Below, piece by piece: positions 26,446 through 34,184 of a stretch of DNA of 64,000 nt; the first letter of the stretch is position 1, and the number at the start of each line of letters is the position of its first letter. Made by a program: the position numbers and the translations under genes. Under the pieces are notes generated by a model. The model worked only from the letters and a program-made list of their open reading frames with translations. It was not told the origin of the DNA and searched no databases. The DNA is from Fischerella sp. CENA71 (GTDB lineage Bacteria > Cyanobacteriota > Cyanobacteriia > Cyanobacteriales > Nostocaceae), in NCBI GenBank assembly GCA_024239075.1, contig JANBVI010000064.1, positions 310,001-374,000 of the forward strand. Direction: 5' to 3'.

Positions 26446-27399
26446 ATGATTGAGACTAATGTCTCGAAGCAGCATGAATCATTTTTACAGGTTCTGCAAA
26501 GCTATTACCAACTAACCAAACCCAGAATTATCCCATTGCTGTTAATAACCACAGCTGGCAGTATGTGGATCGCAGCCAAGGGACAGGTAGATCCACTGCT
26601 GTTGCTAGTAACTTTGTTTGGTGGCACTTTAGCCGCTGCTAGCGCCCAGACAATTAACTGTATTTATGATCGGGATATAGATTATGAGATGGAGCGCACC
26701 CGTCATCGTCCCATCCCTTCTGGTAGGATACAGTCACGTGATGCTCTAATTTTTGCGATCGCTCTAGCTGTTATTTCCTTTAGCCTATTGTCAGTATTTG
26801 CCAACTTGCTAGCTGCCTCGCTAGCAATGGCTGGTATAGTTTTTTATGTTTTAATTTATACTCATTGGCTAAAGCGTCACAGCACCCTAAATATTGTGAT
26901 CGGTGGAGCCGCAGGAGCTATTCCTACACTGGTAGGTTGGGCGGCTGTTACTGGTAGTTTAAGCTGGACAGCATGGTTACTATTTGCAATTGTCTTTTTA
27001 TGGACACCGCCTCATTTCTGGGCTTTAGCCTTGATGATTAGCGAGGATTACGCAAAAGTTGGTGTGCCAATGCTACCAGTAGTTGCCGGCAATCAGGCGA
27101 CTGTGCGTCAGATTTGGTGGTATACCTTAATCACAGTCGCAGCTACACTGATGCTAATTTATCCTTTGCAGCAAACAGGATTTGTTTATGGTGCGATCGC
27201 GCTATATTTAGGCGGAGTATTCATTTACAAAGCTTGGCAATTGCTCCATCATCCAAGCGATCGTAATTTCGCCAGAGGATTATTTCTCTATTCCATTTCT
27301 TACATGATGCTATTGTGTCTGGGTATGGTAATTGATAGTCTACCTCTTACGCATCATGCAATTAGTTTTGTGGCGAGTCAGTTGCATTTGGTGAACTGA
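26446..27399 (+). CDS. ctaB: Protoheme IX farnesyltransferase (heme O synthase)
   Basis: 317 residues from ATG 26446 with AAGGA 13 nt upstream. UbiA-superfamily prenyltransferase with about nine helices: [17 protein letters not shown] at the N-terminus, first Asp-rich motif [19 protein letters not shown] (Asp ligands for Mg-diphosphate), [18 protein letters not shown], and [12 protein letters not shown] with the second polar motif. It adds a farnesyl chain to protoheme, the step before CtaA. Downstream is a strong terminator. Confidence 0.96.
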   Translation: MIETNVSKQHESFLQVLQSYYQLTKPRIIPLLLITTAGSMWIAAKGQVDPLLLLVTLFGGTLAAASAQTINCIYDRDIDYEMERTRHRPIPSGRIQSRDALIFAIALAVISFSLLSVFANLLAASLAMAGIVFYVLIYTHWLKRHSTLNIVIGGAAGAIPTLVGWAAVTGSLSWTAWLLFAIVFLWTPPHFWALALMISEDYAKVGVPMLPVVAGNQATVRQIWWYTLITVAATLMLIYPLQQTGFVYGAIALYLGGVFIYKAWQLLHHPSDRNFARGLFLYSISYMMLLCLGMVIDSLPLTHHAISFVASQLHLVN

Positions 27400-27421
27400 A
27401 AGGTAGATAACTGGAATTAGG

Positions 27422-27448
27422 CCGGGTTTTTCTCAAAACCCGGTTTTT
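27422..27448 (+). terminator. Rho-independent terminator of ctaAB
   Basis: CCGGGTTTT (27422-27430), loop TCTC, AAAACCCGG (27435-27443), followed by TTTTT. It lies 22 bp after the ctaB stop and right before the end of a small minus-strand gene. Confidence 0.9.
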
Positions 27449-27455
27449 ATTTCAA

Positions 27456-27605
27456 TTATTTAATTGCAGAAAGAGCGCGTCCACACACACCAGCAGCTAT
27501 ACCCGCCGAAGCCGCCAAAGAAGGCTGATTCTTCACGACACCAAGAATAGCTGCTAAAAAAAGAGCAAAAAAAGCACTCAACGCCATTTGACGTAAAATA
27601 CTCAT
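27456..27605 (-). CDS. Small 49-residue hydrophobic protein, function unknown
   Basis: Starts at ATG 27605 with AGAGGA six bases upstream, and stops with TAA at 27456. The protein begins MSILRQMALSAFFALFLAA, a single hydrophobic segment (about 8-24), followed by KNQPSLAASAGIAAG and a Cys-containing tail (VCGRALSAIK). This could be a signal anchor or a cleaved small secreted peptide: Ala-rich sites after the hydrophobic stretch would allow signal cleavage. I do not recognise a family. The Shine-Dalgarno, the sensible composition and the terminator placed right after its stop are the arguments that it is real. It is on the same strand as the leader peptide gene at 27853-27993 and downstream of it. 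Confidence 0.5.
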   Translation of the reverse strand: MSILRQMALSAFFALFLAAILGVVKNQPSLAASAGIAAGVCGRALSAIK

Positions 27606-27771
27606 CTTGAATCCTCTAGCTAGATTTAATAGGGCTGATACTAATATAATTATCCATTAACTTTGTTTATAAAAGTAAAATAAATTATACAAATTATTCA
27701 ATTTCAAAATCCAGCTTTAAGGAATAATGTTGTGTACGAACAGATTTAGGTTTCAGCTAAAGACGATTATT

Positions 27772-27800
27772 CTCGTTACCAGGTTGAACCTGGTAACGAG
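27772..27800. repeat. Near-perfect palindromic repeat (CTCGTTACCAGGTT...AACCTGGTAACGAG)
   Basis: Two 14-base arms, 27772-27785 and 27787-27800, pair perfectly around a single G. Variants of this word (CTCGTT-CCAGG-type) are scattered in many cyanobacterial genomes. It lies 50 bp downstream of the leader-peptide gene on the minus strand and could end its transcript, though no T-run follows. Confidence 0.75.
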
Positions 27801-27852
27801 GGTTTAAAGGCTTCGCATCCTGGTACTACAAACTAGTGGAAGTTGTCAATCT

Positions 27853-27993
27853 TTAGTCCTTGTAACAATCGTAACATCTATAGCATTTGTATTTGTCTTT
27901 GTCTTTGCCTTTGCCTTTGCCTTTGTCGTCTTTACCACCAAAAATTTGACTAGATTCAACAGATTCAATGTGATTCAAATCAGAAATAATCAT
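27853..27993 (-). CDS. Double-glycine-leader peptide with Lys/Gly repeats and a Cys-Tyr-rich tail (candidate bacteriocin/RiPP precursor)
   Basis: 46 residues from ATG 27993, whose start is fixed by AGGAG six bases upstream; a longer frame from TTG at 28080 lacks support. The first 20 residues (MIISDLNHIESVESSQIFGG) look like a double-glycine leader of the Nif11-unrelated, ISDL-type cyanobacterial bacteriocins: acidic, hydrophobic at regular spacing, ending IFGG. The following core is KDDKGKGKGKDKDK and then YKCYRCYDCYKD with three Cys spaced C-x2-C-x2-C. By analogy a C39 peptidase/ABC exporter would cleave after G20. No exporter, cyclodehydratase or lanthipeptide enzyme is within the window; the nearest enzyme gene is a methyltransferase 500 bp upstream on the same strand. 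Confidence 0.7.
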   Translation of the reverse strand: MIISDLNHIESVESSQIFGGKDDKGKGKGKDKDKYKCYRCYDCYKD

Positions 27994-28495
27994 GACTTTC
28001 TCCTGGGAATTAATTAATGGTAATTGCGGTGATTTTAAGGATGTCTGAAAAGTACTGGACTGCGACTTAGTTAATGCCAATTTTGATTAATTTTTCACTT
28101 CTCACACATCCTATTAGCCTCACTTACAAAATCAGGTGAGCGATAACCTTAGTAACCTAATTGAGGTATTGCTTATCGGACATTCATATGTCCAAAGATA
28201 GAACATACATCTGTCAAAAGTAGTTCTCGATTTCTGGATAGCAATCAGCTATCTATCTAAAAATTTGAAAGTTTTAGCTTGAAAAATAAAGTTATTAACT
28301 ATTTTTTTGAATCAATTGGAATGTTAATACCAATTTAATATGAAGACGCATACAAAGACCCCACCCCCGCTAACGCGCACCCTCGCCGATGCCTTGGAGA
28401 GGGTTAGGGAGGGGTAAAATTCTATGCAGCTTCACAAATAATTGGTATAAGGGTTGTATTTGTTGGTGCAAAATTAATCGTATTAATTCAATTAA
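27994..28495. other. Non-coding region with a C-rich/G-rich repeat
   Basis: About 500 bases between the leader-peptide gene and the methyltransferase stop. The left part should hold the leader-peptide promoter. At about 28357-28418 lies a dispersed repeat: ACCCCACCCCCGCTAACGCG followed by GAGAGGGTTAGGGAGGGGT, partly self-complementary. No gene seen. Confidence 0.55.
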
Positions 28496-29305
28496 TCATT
28501 TACGACCAATTGTGAAAATAGTCAGATTTTCATACCAAACACCTTGCTCTGTTGCCATTGCTTCTATTTGTTGACGATACTCTATTTGTAATTCTTGCAT
28601 TTGCTCCGCAGAAACCTGTAATAATGGATTCTCTCTAGGATGAAACCATCCTCCATTCCATTCTTGAGCTTTCTCAACACTACGGTAAAAACCAAATTGT
28701 TCGCTTTGCACTTGAATATCTTTAAAACCAGCTTCTCGGAGCAAATTTTGACATTTCTGGGGAGTTCCTGTTGGTTCATTAATATTTGTTAGTGAAATAC
28801 CATGTTTGTCACAAACTTTAATGATGAGTGGTGCTTCACATGATTCCTGAGAGCAAGAAGAAAAACCAACAATACCACCTTTTTTGAGAAAACTATACCA
28901 TTTACGTAGAGCAGCAGGAATATCTGTAAAGTAAACTATGGCTGTAGAACAAATAATTACATCAAAACTTTCATCATCAAAGTCTATATACTCTGCATCG
29001 GCTGCAATTAATTCTATATTTTGCAAACCTAATTCATCTATTTTTTGTTGAGCTTGCTTAAGCATTCCTGAAGAAAAGTCTACTCCGATTACTTTGCCTT
29101 CTGAGCCAACAATTTGAGCAACAGAGATGGCAATGATACCTGTACCTGTTGCTATATCTAATACTTTTTGTCCCTTTTTTAATTTAACTAACTCTAATAA
29201 AGGCAGAGTGCGACGAATGGTGTAATCATTGTCGTAACTAGTTCTGCTGTTAAAAAAATCAATTACTTTTTGTTTGTATTGTTGTTCGTATTGGTTATTG
29301 TGCAT
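28496..29305 (-). CDS. Class I SAM-dependent methyltransferase
   Basis: 269 residues from ATG 29305. Rossmann-type methyltransferase: motif I KVLDIATGTGIIAISVA (about 47-63), motif II acid in VIGVDFSSGML, DAEYIDFDDESFDVIICS (motif IV region) and FLKKGGIVGFSS. This resembles UbiE/COQ5-like and small-molecule methyltransferases. The C-terminal third (GFYRSVEKAQEWNGGWFHPRENPL) is a substrate-specific cap that I cannot assign. It is divergent from rtcB. Its proximity to the leader-peptide gene is noted but proves nothing. Confidence 0.85.
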   Translation of the reverse strand: MHNNQYEQQYKQKVIDFFNSRTSYDNDYTIRRTLPLLELVKLKKGQKVLDIATGTGIIAISVAQIVGSEGKVIGVDFSSGMLKQAQQKIDELGLQNIELIAADAEYIDFDDESFDVIICSTAIVYFTDIPAALRKWYSFLKKGGIVGFSSCSQESCEAPLIIKVCDKHGISLTNINEPTGTPQKCQNLLREAGFKDIQVQSEQFGFYRSVEKAQEWNGGWFHPRENPLLQVSAEQMQELQIEYRQQIEAMATEQGVWYENLTIFTIGRK

Positions 29306-29528
29306 GATATTGTTTTTTTTGCTTTAGGAACGAGGAACTGTTCCCGCTCCGAAGAGTTACACATTTCTCTAGACAGAGGTTTCAAGCAAATAGAAACTTT
29401 ATCCTCAAATCTATAAATATGCAAAATTTTATCAGCGTATTTTGAAACTCCCGCCACGAAGCAATGGGATTTTGTGGCAATGTCTTTTTACTAACAACAA
29501 ACACCGAACAAATGCGGGAGTGCTGTAT

Positions 29529-30989
29529 ATGGCAATGATAGAAGATTTAAAAAGAATTTCTGACACGGTGTGGGAAATTCCAGTTTCCTACAAACAGGGA
29601 ATGCGCGTTCCGGCGCGTATTTATGGAACAGAAAAGTTAATTCAGGAATTGGACGACGCAGTTTATGATCAAGTTACTAATGTCGCTACACTTCCGGGTA
29701 TAACTAAGTACGCTTTGTGTATGCCGGACGGACACTTTGGTTATGGTTTTCCGATTGGGGGTGTGGCAGCAATGGATGTAGAAGCAGGGGGTGTGATTTC
29801 TCCTGGTGGTATCGGTTTTGATATCAATTGCGGTATGCGCTTGGTGGTAACAAATTTAACCTACGATGAAGTTAAACCCTATATTAAAAAGTTAGTAGAC
29901 AGGCTGTACGAAAGGGTTCCGGCTGGGGTGGGAAGCACTGGATTTGTGAAACTTTCCCGGAATGAGTTTCGTAAAGTAGTGGAAGAAGGCGCACAATGGT
30001 GCATCCGTAATGATTACGGTTGGGAAGAAGACTTGGAATTGATAGAAGAAAACGGGTGCATTCAGGGTGCTGATGCTAGCAAAATCAGTGAAAAAGCGAT
30101 TGATAGAGGTTTCAACCAAATCGGAACTTTGGGATCTGGAAATCACTATTTAGAAATTCAAGTTGCCCGACCAGAGAATATTTATGATCAGGAATTAGCC
30201 CGGAGTCTGGGAATTATTATTCCGAATCAAGTGGTGATAATGTTCCACTGTGGAAGTCGGGGATTTGGTCATCAGGTAGCAACTGATTATCTGCAAACTT
30301 TTTTAAAGGTAATGGAAAGTAAGTATGGAATCAAAATTTTGGATCGAGAATTAGCCTGTGCGCCTTTTGACTCTCCTGAAGGACAAGCTTATTTTGCGGC
30401 GATGAAATGCGGTATCAATATGTCGTTTGTTAATCGTCAAGTGATTTTGCATCGAATTCGGGAAGTATTTGCGGAAATGTTGGGGCGATCGCCCCAACAT
30501 TTAGGTATGCATATGGTTTATGACGTCGCTCATAATACAGCCAAATTAGAACATCATATTATTGATGGCAAAGAGCGATCGCTACTTGTCCATCGTAAAG
30601 GTGCAACTCGTGCTTTTGCTCCTGGGATGGCAGATGTCCCTGAACAGTATAAAAACATTGGCCAGCCAGTAATTATTGGCGGTAGTATGGAAACTGGCTC
30701 TTATTTATTAGTGGGTGTACCCAGTGGTGAGCAAACTTTCTTCAGCACTGCTCACGGTAGCGGACGCACGATGAGTCGAACGAAAGCACGAAAAATCTAT
30801 CGTGGTGAAAAACTCAAAAAAGAGATGGAAAGCCGAGGTATTTATGTCCGCAGTACCTCCTATTCAGGATTAGCAGAAGAAGCGGGTGGAGCCTACAAAA
30901 ATATTGATGATGTCATTGAAGCGGCTGAGTTAGCAGGGATTAGCAAGCGGGTAGCAAGGTTGACACCAATCGGAAATATCAAGGGGTAA
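29529..30989 (+). CDS. rtcB: RNA-splicing ligase RtcB
   Basis: 486 residues from ATG 29529, with GGGAG eight bases upstream; the frame extends to a TTG at 29442 that is not needed. All RtcB signatures are present: MPDGHFGYGFPIGGVAAMD, GGIGFDINCGMRLV with metal ligand C101, LGTLGSGNHYLEIQV, FHCGSRGFGHQV, and STAHGSGRTMSR with H409, the position expected to be guanylylated. RtcB joins 2',3'-cyclic phosphate or 3'-phosphate RNA ends to 5'-OH ends using GTP and Mn2+. It heads a plus-strand group with a COG0523 GTPase, archease and an MBL-fold protein. Confidence 0.95.
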   Translation: MAMIEDLKRISDTVWEIPVSYKQGMRVPARIYGTEKLIQELDDAVYDQVTNVATLPGITKYALCMPDGHFGYGFPIGGVAAMDVEAGGVISPGGIGFDINCGMRLVVTNLTYDEVKPYIKKLVDRLYERVPAGVGSTGFVKLSRNEFRKVVEEGAQWCIRNDYGWEEDLELIEENGCIQGADASKISEKAIDRGFNQIGTLGSGNHYLEIQVARPENIYDQELARSLGIIIPNQVVIMFHCGSRGFGHQVATDYLQTFLKVMESKYGIKILDRELACAPFDSPEGQAYFAAMKCGINMSFVNRQVILHRIREVFAEMLGRSPQHLGMHMVYDVAHNTAKLEHHIIDGKERSLLVHRKGATRAFAPGMADVPEQYKNIGQPVIIGGSMETGSYLLVGVPSGEQTFFSTAHGSGRTMSRTKARKIYRGEKLKKEMESRGIYVRSTSYSGLAEEAGGAYKNIDDVIEAAELAGISKRVARLTPIGNIKG

Positions 30990-30992
30990 TAC

Positions 30993-31018
30993 GATTTTGG
31001 ATTTTAGATTTTAGATTC
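30993..31018. repeat. Dispersed GGATTTTAGATTTT word in the rtcB-COG0523 gap
   Basis: GATTTTGGATTTTAGATTTT followed by AGATT fills the whole 31-bp spacer between the rtcB stop and the next ATG, so this repeat provides the ribosome-binding region and no Shine-Dalgarno is present. Confidence 0.6.
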
Positions 31019-31020
31019 TT

Positions 31021-31905
31021 ATGGTAGTACGTACACCATTAACAGTAATTACTGGGCCGTTGGGAAGCGGTAAAACAACACTGCTGCGTCATATCCTTGA
31101 CACTTTCCCTAAAAAAATTGCCATTTTGATGAACGAATTTGGCGAAATAGCGATTGATACCAAAATCATCCAAGGTAAAAACGTCCAGATGGCAGATTTG
31201 GGTGGTGGTTGCGTTTGCTGTTCGCTACTGGGTGAATTTGAAGCCGCTGTAAATGAAATTATTGATAACGTTGACCCTGATTACATCGTAGTGGAAACTA
31301 CCGGAGTCGCAGAACCAGATGCTTTAGTTTTTGATATTCAAGAAAGTTTGCAGAGAGTACGACTAGATGGAGTAATTACAGTTATTGATGCTGATGCAAT
31401 GATTAAATTTCCTTCCATCGGTCACACAACCAAAATTCAAATTGAAGCAGCGGACATTATTCTTTTAAACAAAGTTGATTTAGTTTCTGAAAGTGAATTG
31501 CAAGCCATTGAGAAAAAGTTAAATTCAATTAATGAAACTGCTTCGATTGTACATACTATACGAGGTCAAGTAGATCCAGATTTACTATTCGGTATTAGTA
31601 GAGAAAAAGTACAAGCTCCTCCACGCCACGTTCATCAGCTAGAATTGGAATCATTTAGTTATAGTTCATCTGCTATTTTTAACCGGCAGCTTTTTGAGGA
31701 ATTTGCTGATAATTTGAAAACGGAAGTTGATCGAGCTAAAGGCTTTATCCGCTTTGATGATGGCATATATTTGTTTAATTTTGTGGTTGGGCGTTGGGAA
31801 TTAGAGGTGTTTACGCAAGAAGCCACAGAATTAGTATTTATTGGCAAAAATTTAAACTTGATGAAATCAGAAATTATTAACAAATTAAAATTGTGTGAAC
31901 AATGA
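31021..31905 (+). CDS. COG0523 (CobW/P47K-like) GTPase, putative metal chaperone
   Basis: 294 residues from ATG 31021. G3E-family GTPase: Walker A GPLGSGKTTLL (12-21), the metal-binding GGGCVCCSLLG with C64-V-C66-C67, a Walker B-like VVETTGVAEP, and NKVD for guanine recognition. The C-terminal CobW_C domain (about 205-290) is present. Family members insert or traffic Zn, Co, Fe or Mn. It lies 31 bp behind rtcB and 102 bp ahead of archease, so a role in metal supply to the Mn-dependent ligase is an attractive but untested inference. Confidence 0.92.
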   Translation: MVVRTPLTVITGPLGSGKTTLLRHILDTFPKKIAILMNEFGEIAIDTKIIQGKNVQMADLGGGCVCCSLLGEFEAAVNEIIDNVDPDYIVVETTGVAEPDALVFDIQESLQRVRLDGVITVIDADAMIKFPSIGHTTKIQIEAADIILLNKVDLVSESELQAIEKKLNSINETASIVHTIRGQVDPDLLFGISREKVQAPPRHVHQLELESFSYSSSAIFNRQLFEEFADNLKTEVDRAKGFIRFDDGIYLFNFVVGRWELEVFTQEATELVFIGKNLNLMKSEIINKLKLCEQ

Positions 31906-31926
31906 AATATTGTAAAAATCGAGAGG

Positions 31927-31963
31927 TAAGATCCCCGACTTCTCAAAGAAGTCGGGGATCTTA
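31927..31963. repeat. 16-bp-stem hairpin repeat between COG0523 gene and archease
   Basis: TAAGATCCCCGACTTC (31927-31942) pairs perfectly with GAAGTCGGGGATCTTA (31948-31963), loop TCAAA. Only TT follows, so it is a weak terminator at best. The sequence is a dispersed cyanobacterial repeat type and may protect or attenuate the polycistronic transcript. Confidence 0.8.
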
Positions 31964-32007
31964 TTCTTATTTAATGAACCACAGAGAAAATTAAAATAGA
32001 GAATTTT

Positions 32008-32439
32008 ATGCGTTACGAATTTTTGGAAGATATTGCCACCGCTGATATTGCCTTTTGTGCTTGGGGAGAAGATTTGCAAAAGCTTTTCGAGGCCGCAGGT
32101 AATGCCACAATCAATACTATGGTTGAAAATTTGGATGCAATAGAACCAAAAGAAACACGAAATATCAGCTTAGATAATGATGAATTAGACCTGTTATTAT
32201 TTAATTTCTTGCAAGAACTTGTTTATTACAAAGATAGCGAACAACTTTTGTTGCAAACACAGCAAATTAATATTGATGGTAAAGATGGTAAATACCACCT
32301 CACTGCTGTACTCCAAGGAGAAAAACTTGACCCTCAACGCCATCAACAATTAGTAGATGTAAAAGCTGTCACGTTACATCAGTTTCATATAGAAAAAATA
32401 AATGATGGTTGGAAGGCGATGGTTATTCTTGATATTTAG
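32008..32439 (+). CDS. Archease, RtcB cofactor
   Basis: 143 residues from ATG 32008. Archease family: MRYEFLEDIATADIAFCAWGE at the N-terminus (TADI-x-F block with conserved Asp), LLLFNFLQELVYYKD in the centre, and the C-terminal VDVKAVTLHQFHIEK (family TEVKAVTYH-type) with acidic metal-site residues, ending AMVILDI. Archease accelerates RtcB guanylylation and turnover in characterised systems. Finding it two genes behind rtcB supports a working RtcB-archease system. Confidence 0.93.
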   Translation: MRYEFLEDIATADIAFCAWGEDLQKLFEAAGNATINTMVENLDAIEPKETRNISLDNDELDLLLFNFLQELVYYKDSEQLLLQTQQINIDGKDGKYHLTAVLQGEKLDPQRHQQLVDVKAVTLHQFHIEKINDGWKAMVILDI

Positions 32440-32588
32440 TTGAAATTGTGAGGTGAACACTAGAGATTCAAACTGCTTGAGATAATACAATTTTTAAACA
32501 AAATTGGAGAGCATCGCTAGATAGCGATCGCATTTGTTAGTGTAGTCATAGATGATTAATAACTCTTCTATAAATTAACTTGCTTAAT

Positions 32589-33470
32589 ATGGCTAATTTA
32601 AATCTGCGTCGTCCGCAAAATATTAGTGGTGATTTTTATGTCGATACCACTTGTATCGACTGTGATACCTGTCGTTGGATGGCTCCAGAAGTATTTACTG
32701 AAGCTGAGGGAATGTCAGCAGTTTATCAGCAACCAGCAAACGACCAAGAAAGATTAAAAGCATTGCAAGCACTTTTATCTTGTCCTACTAGTTCAATTGG
32801 TACTGTTGAGAAGCCTCAAGATATCAAAATTGTTCAGCTAAGTTTTCCGATTCCTATAGAAGAAAATGTCTACGATTGTGGCTACCATTCAGAAAAATCC
32901 TATGGTGGAACTGGCTACTTTATTCAACTATCAGAAGGTAATGTTTTAGTAGATTCTCCTCGCTTTACATCGCCTCTAGTCAAGCGTTTGGAAGAAATGG
33001 GGGGAATACGTTATATGTTCTTAACTCACATAGATGATGTGGCAGATCATCAAAAGTATGCAGAACATTTTGGGTGTCAACGTATCCTACATCAAGATGA
33101 CATTAATGGGGGTACTCGTGATGTCGAAATTCAATTGACTGGTTTAGAACCTTTTCAGTTAGCTTCCGATTTATTGATTATCCCTGTTCCTGGACACAGT
33201 AAAGGACATACTGTCTTGCTATACAAAAATAAATTTCTCTTTACTGGCGATCATCTGGCTTGGGATGATGATATTCAACAGTTAATTGCTTTCCGTAATT
33301 ATTGTTTTTACTCTTGGTCAGAATTAATCAAATCAATGCGGAAGTTGGCTAATTATACTTTTGAGTGGGTGCTTCCAGGCCATGGACGAAGATATCACGC
33401 AGATACAGAAACTATGAAAGAACAAATGCACAAGTGTATTGCGTGGATGGAAACCCAATCACGCAATTAG
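32589..33470 (+). CDS. MBL-fold hydrolase with N-terminal [4Fe-4S] ferredoxin-like domain
   Basis: 293 residues from ATG 32589 (MANLNLRRP); the frame opens three codons earlier with TTG. Residues 18-70 form a ferredoxin-like cluster site C22-x2-C25-x2-C28 with C65 as fourth ligand. Residues about 85-285 are a metallo-beta-lactamase fold: THIDDVADHQKYAEHF replaces the usual HxHxDH, with HIDDVADH as in plant/cyanobacterial relatives, PVPGHSKGHTV, LFTGDHLAW and LPGHGRRYH. A redox-linked hydrolase or oxidoreductase is likely; the substrate is not known. It is the last gene of the rtcB group, 150 bp after archease, and is followed by a strong terminator. Confidence 0.85.
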   Translation: MANLNLRRPQNISGDFYVDTTCIDCDTCRWMAPEVFTEAEGMSAVYQQPANDQERLKALQALLSCPTSSIGTVEKPQDIKIVQLSFPIPIEENVYDCGYHSEKSYGGTGYFIQLSEGNVLVDSPRFTSPLVKRLEEMGGIRYMFLTHIDDVADHQKYAEHFGCQRILHQDDINGGTRDVEIQLTGLEPFQLASDLLIIPVPGHSKGHTVLLYKNKFLFTGDHLAWDDDIQQLIAFRNYCFYSWSELIKSMRKLANYTFEWVLPGHGRRYHADTETMKEQMHKCIAWMETQSRN

Positions 33471-33516
33471 TATTGATGAAACTAGTTTGAAAAAGTTTAC
33501 AAACTAGCCAAGAAAC

Positions 33517-33550
33517 CGGGTTTTAATCATATGATTAAAACCCGTTTTTT
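33517..33550 (+). terminator. Rho-independent terminator of the rtcB group
   Basis: CGGGTTTTAATCAT (33517-33530) and ATGATTAAAACCCG (33531-33544) form a perfect palindrome followed by TTTTTT, 46 bp after the MBL gene stop. Confidence 0.9.
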
Positions 33551-33716
33551 CTGTAAACATCCTCACTTCATCACTACATACTTCCACACTCAGTAATCTA
33601 TTTCCGGAATTTCACGAATAAAGTCAGTAGCATATTGTGTAGTTGCTTGCCGAAGTAGTATATAGAACTATTAATCACGGGAGCGATTATGAACAAAGAA
33701 TGAATTTTACGTTTAA

Positions 33717-34013
33717 TTATGTTGGCTTATCAAACCAATCTGCACTCAAATCATGCCATTGTGAATTCATTGATTCAATCAAAGCAATCTTTTTGACACG
33801 TAACCAACCCTTAATTTGCTTTTCACGAGCGATCGCTTCTGTAACATCTACTGTTTCCTCGTAGTAAACTAGTCTATCAATGTTGTATTTGTGAGTGAAT
33901 CCAGGAATCAGCTTTTGCTTATGCTCGTATATACGACGAACCAAGTCATTAGTCACGCCAGTATAAAGAGTTTTTGAGTAGTGCGTCAAAATATATACGT
34001 AATAAGTATTCAT
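33717..34013 (-). CDS. GIY-YIG superfamily endonuclease (YhbQ-like)
   Basis: 98 residues from ATG 34013. A stand-alone UvrC N-terminal-like domain: YYVYILTHYSKTLYTGVTND carries the two Tyr blocks (VYI and YTG in place of GIY-YIG), LVRRIYEHK with the catalytic Arg, GFTHKYNIDRLVYYEE, and REKQIKGWLRVKKIALI with the acidic Glu. These small proteins are DNA-structure or damage nucleases in the few studied cases. Single gene flanked by repeat-rich spacers. Confidence 0.92.
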   Translation of the reverse strand: MNTYYVYILTHYSKTLYTGVTNDLVRRIYEHKQKLIPGFTHKYNIDRLVYYEETVDVTEAIAREKQIKGWLRVKKIALIESMNSQWHDLSADWFDKPT

Positions 34014-34184
34014 TTATGGCGAAAAGCACGTAGGATGCTCTACATCACCTTATCTGAATCATCCCTAAATTGTCATTCTGAGCGCAACGCCAGTGGAGCG
34101 AAGAATCTGAATCTTTGCTGAAAAATACAAGATATAGATGCTTCGTTCCACTCAGCATGACATCTTAGAACTTAGGCTCAATTT
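34014..34184. repeat. Inverted dispersed repeat (GTCATTCTGAGCG ... CGTTCCACTCAGCATGAC)
   Basis: TTGTCATTCTGAGCGCAACG near 34070-34090 and its degenerate complement CGTTCCACTCAGCATGACAT near 34144-34163 flank GAAGAATCTGAATC. This is a widespread type of cyanobacterial intergenic repeat that can fold back on itself. No gene. Confidence 0.6.

Noticed and set aside
28496-29305. Methyltransferase as the modifying enzyme of the double-glycine peptide
   Set aside because: Same strand and about 500 bp apart, but its motifs are of general small-molecule type and a repeat-containing gap separates them; no sequence evidence for a link.
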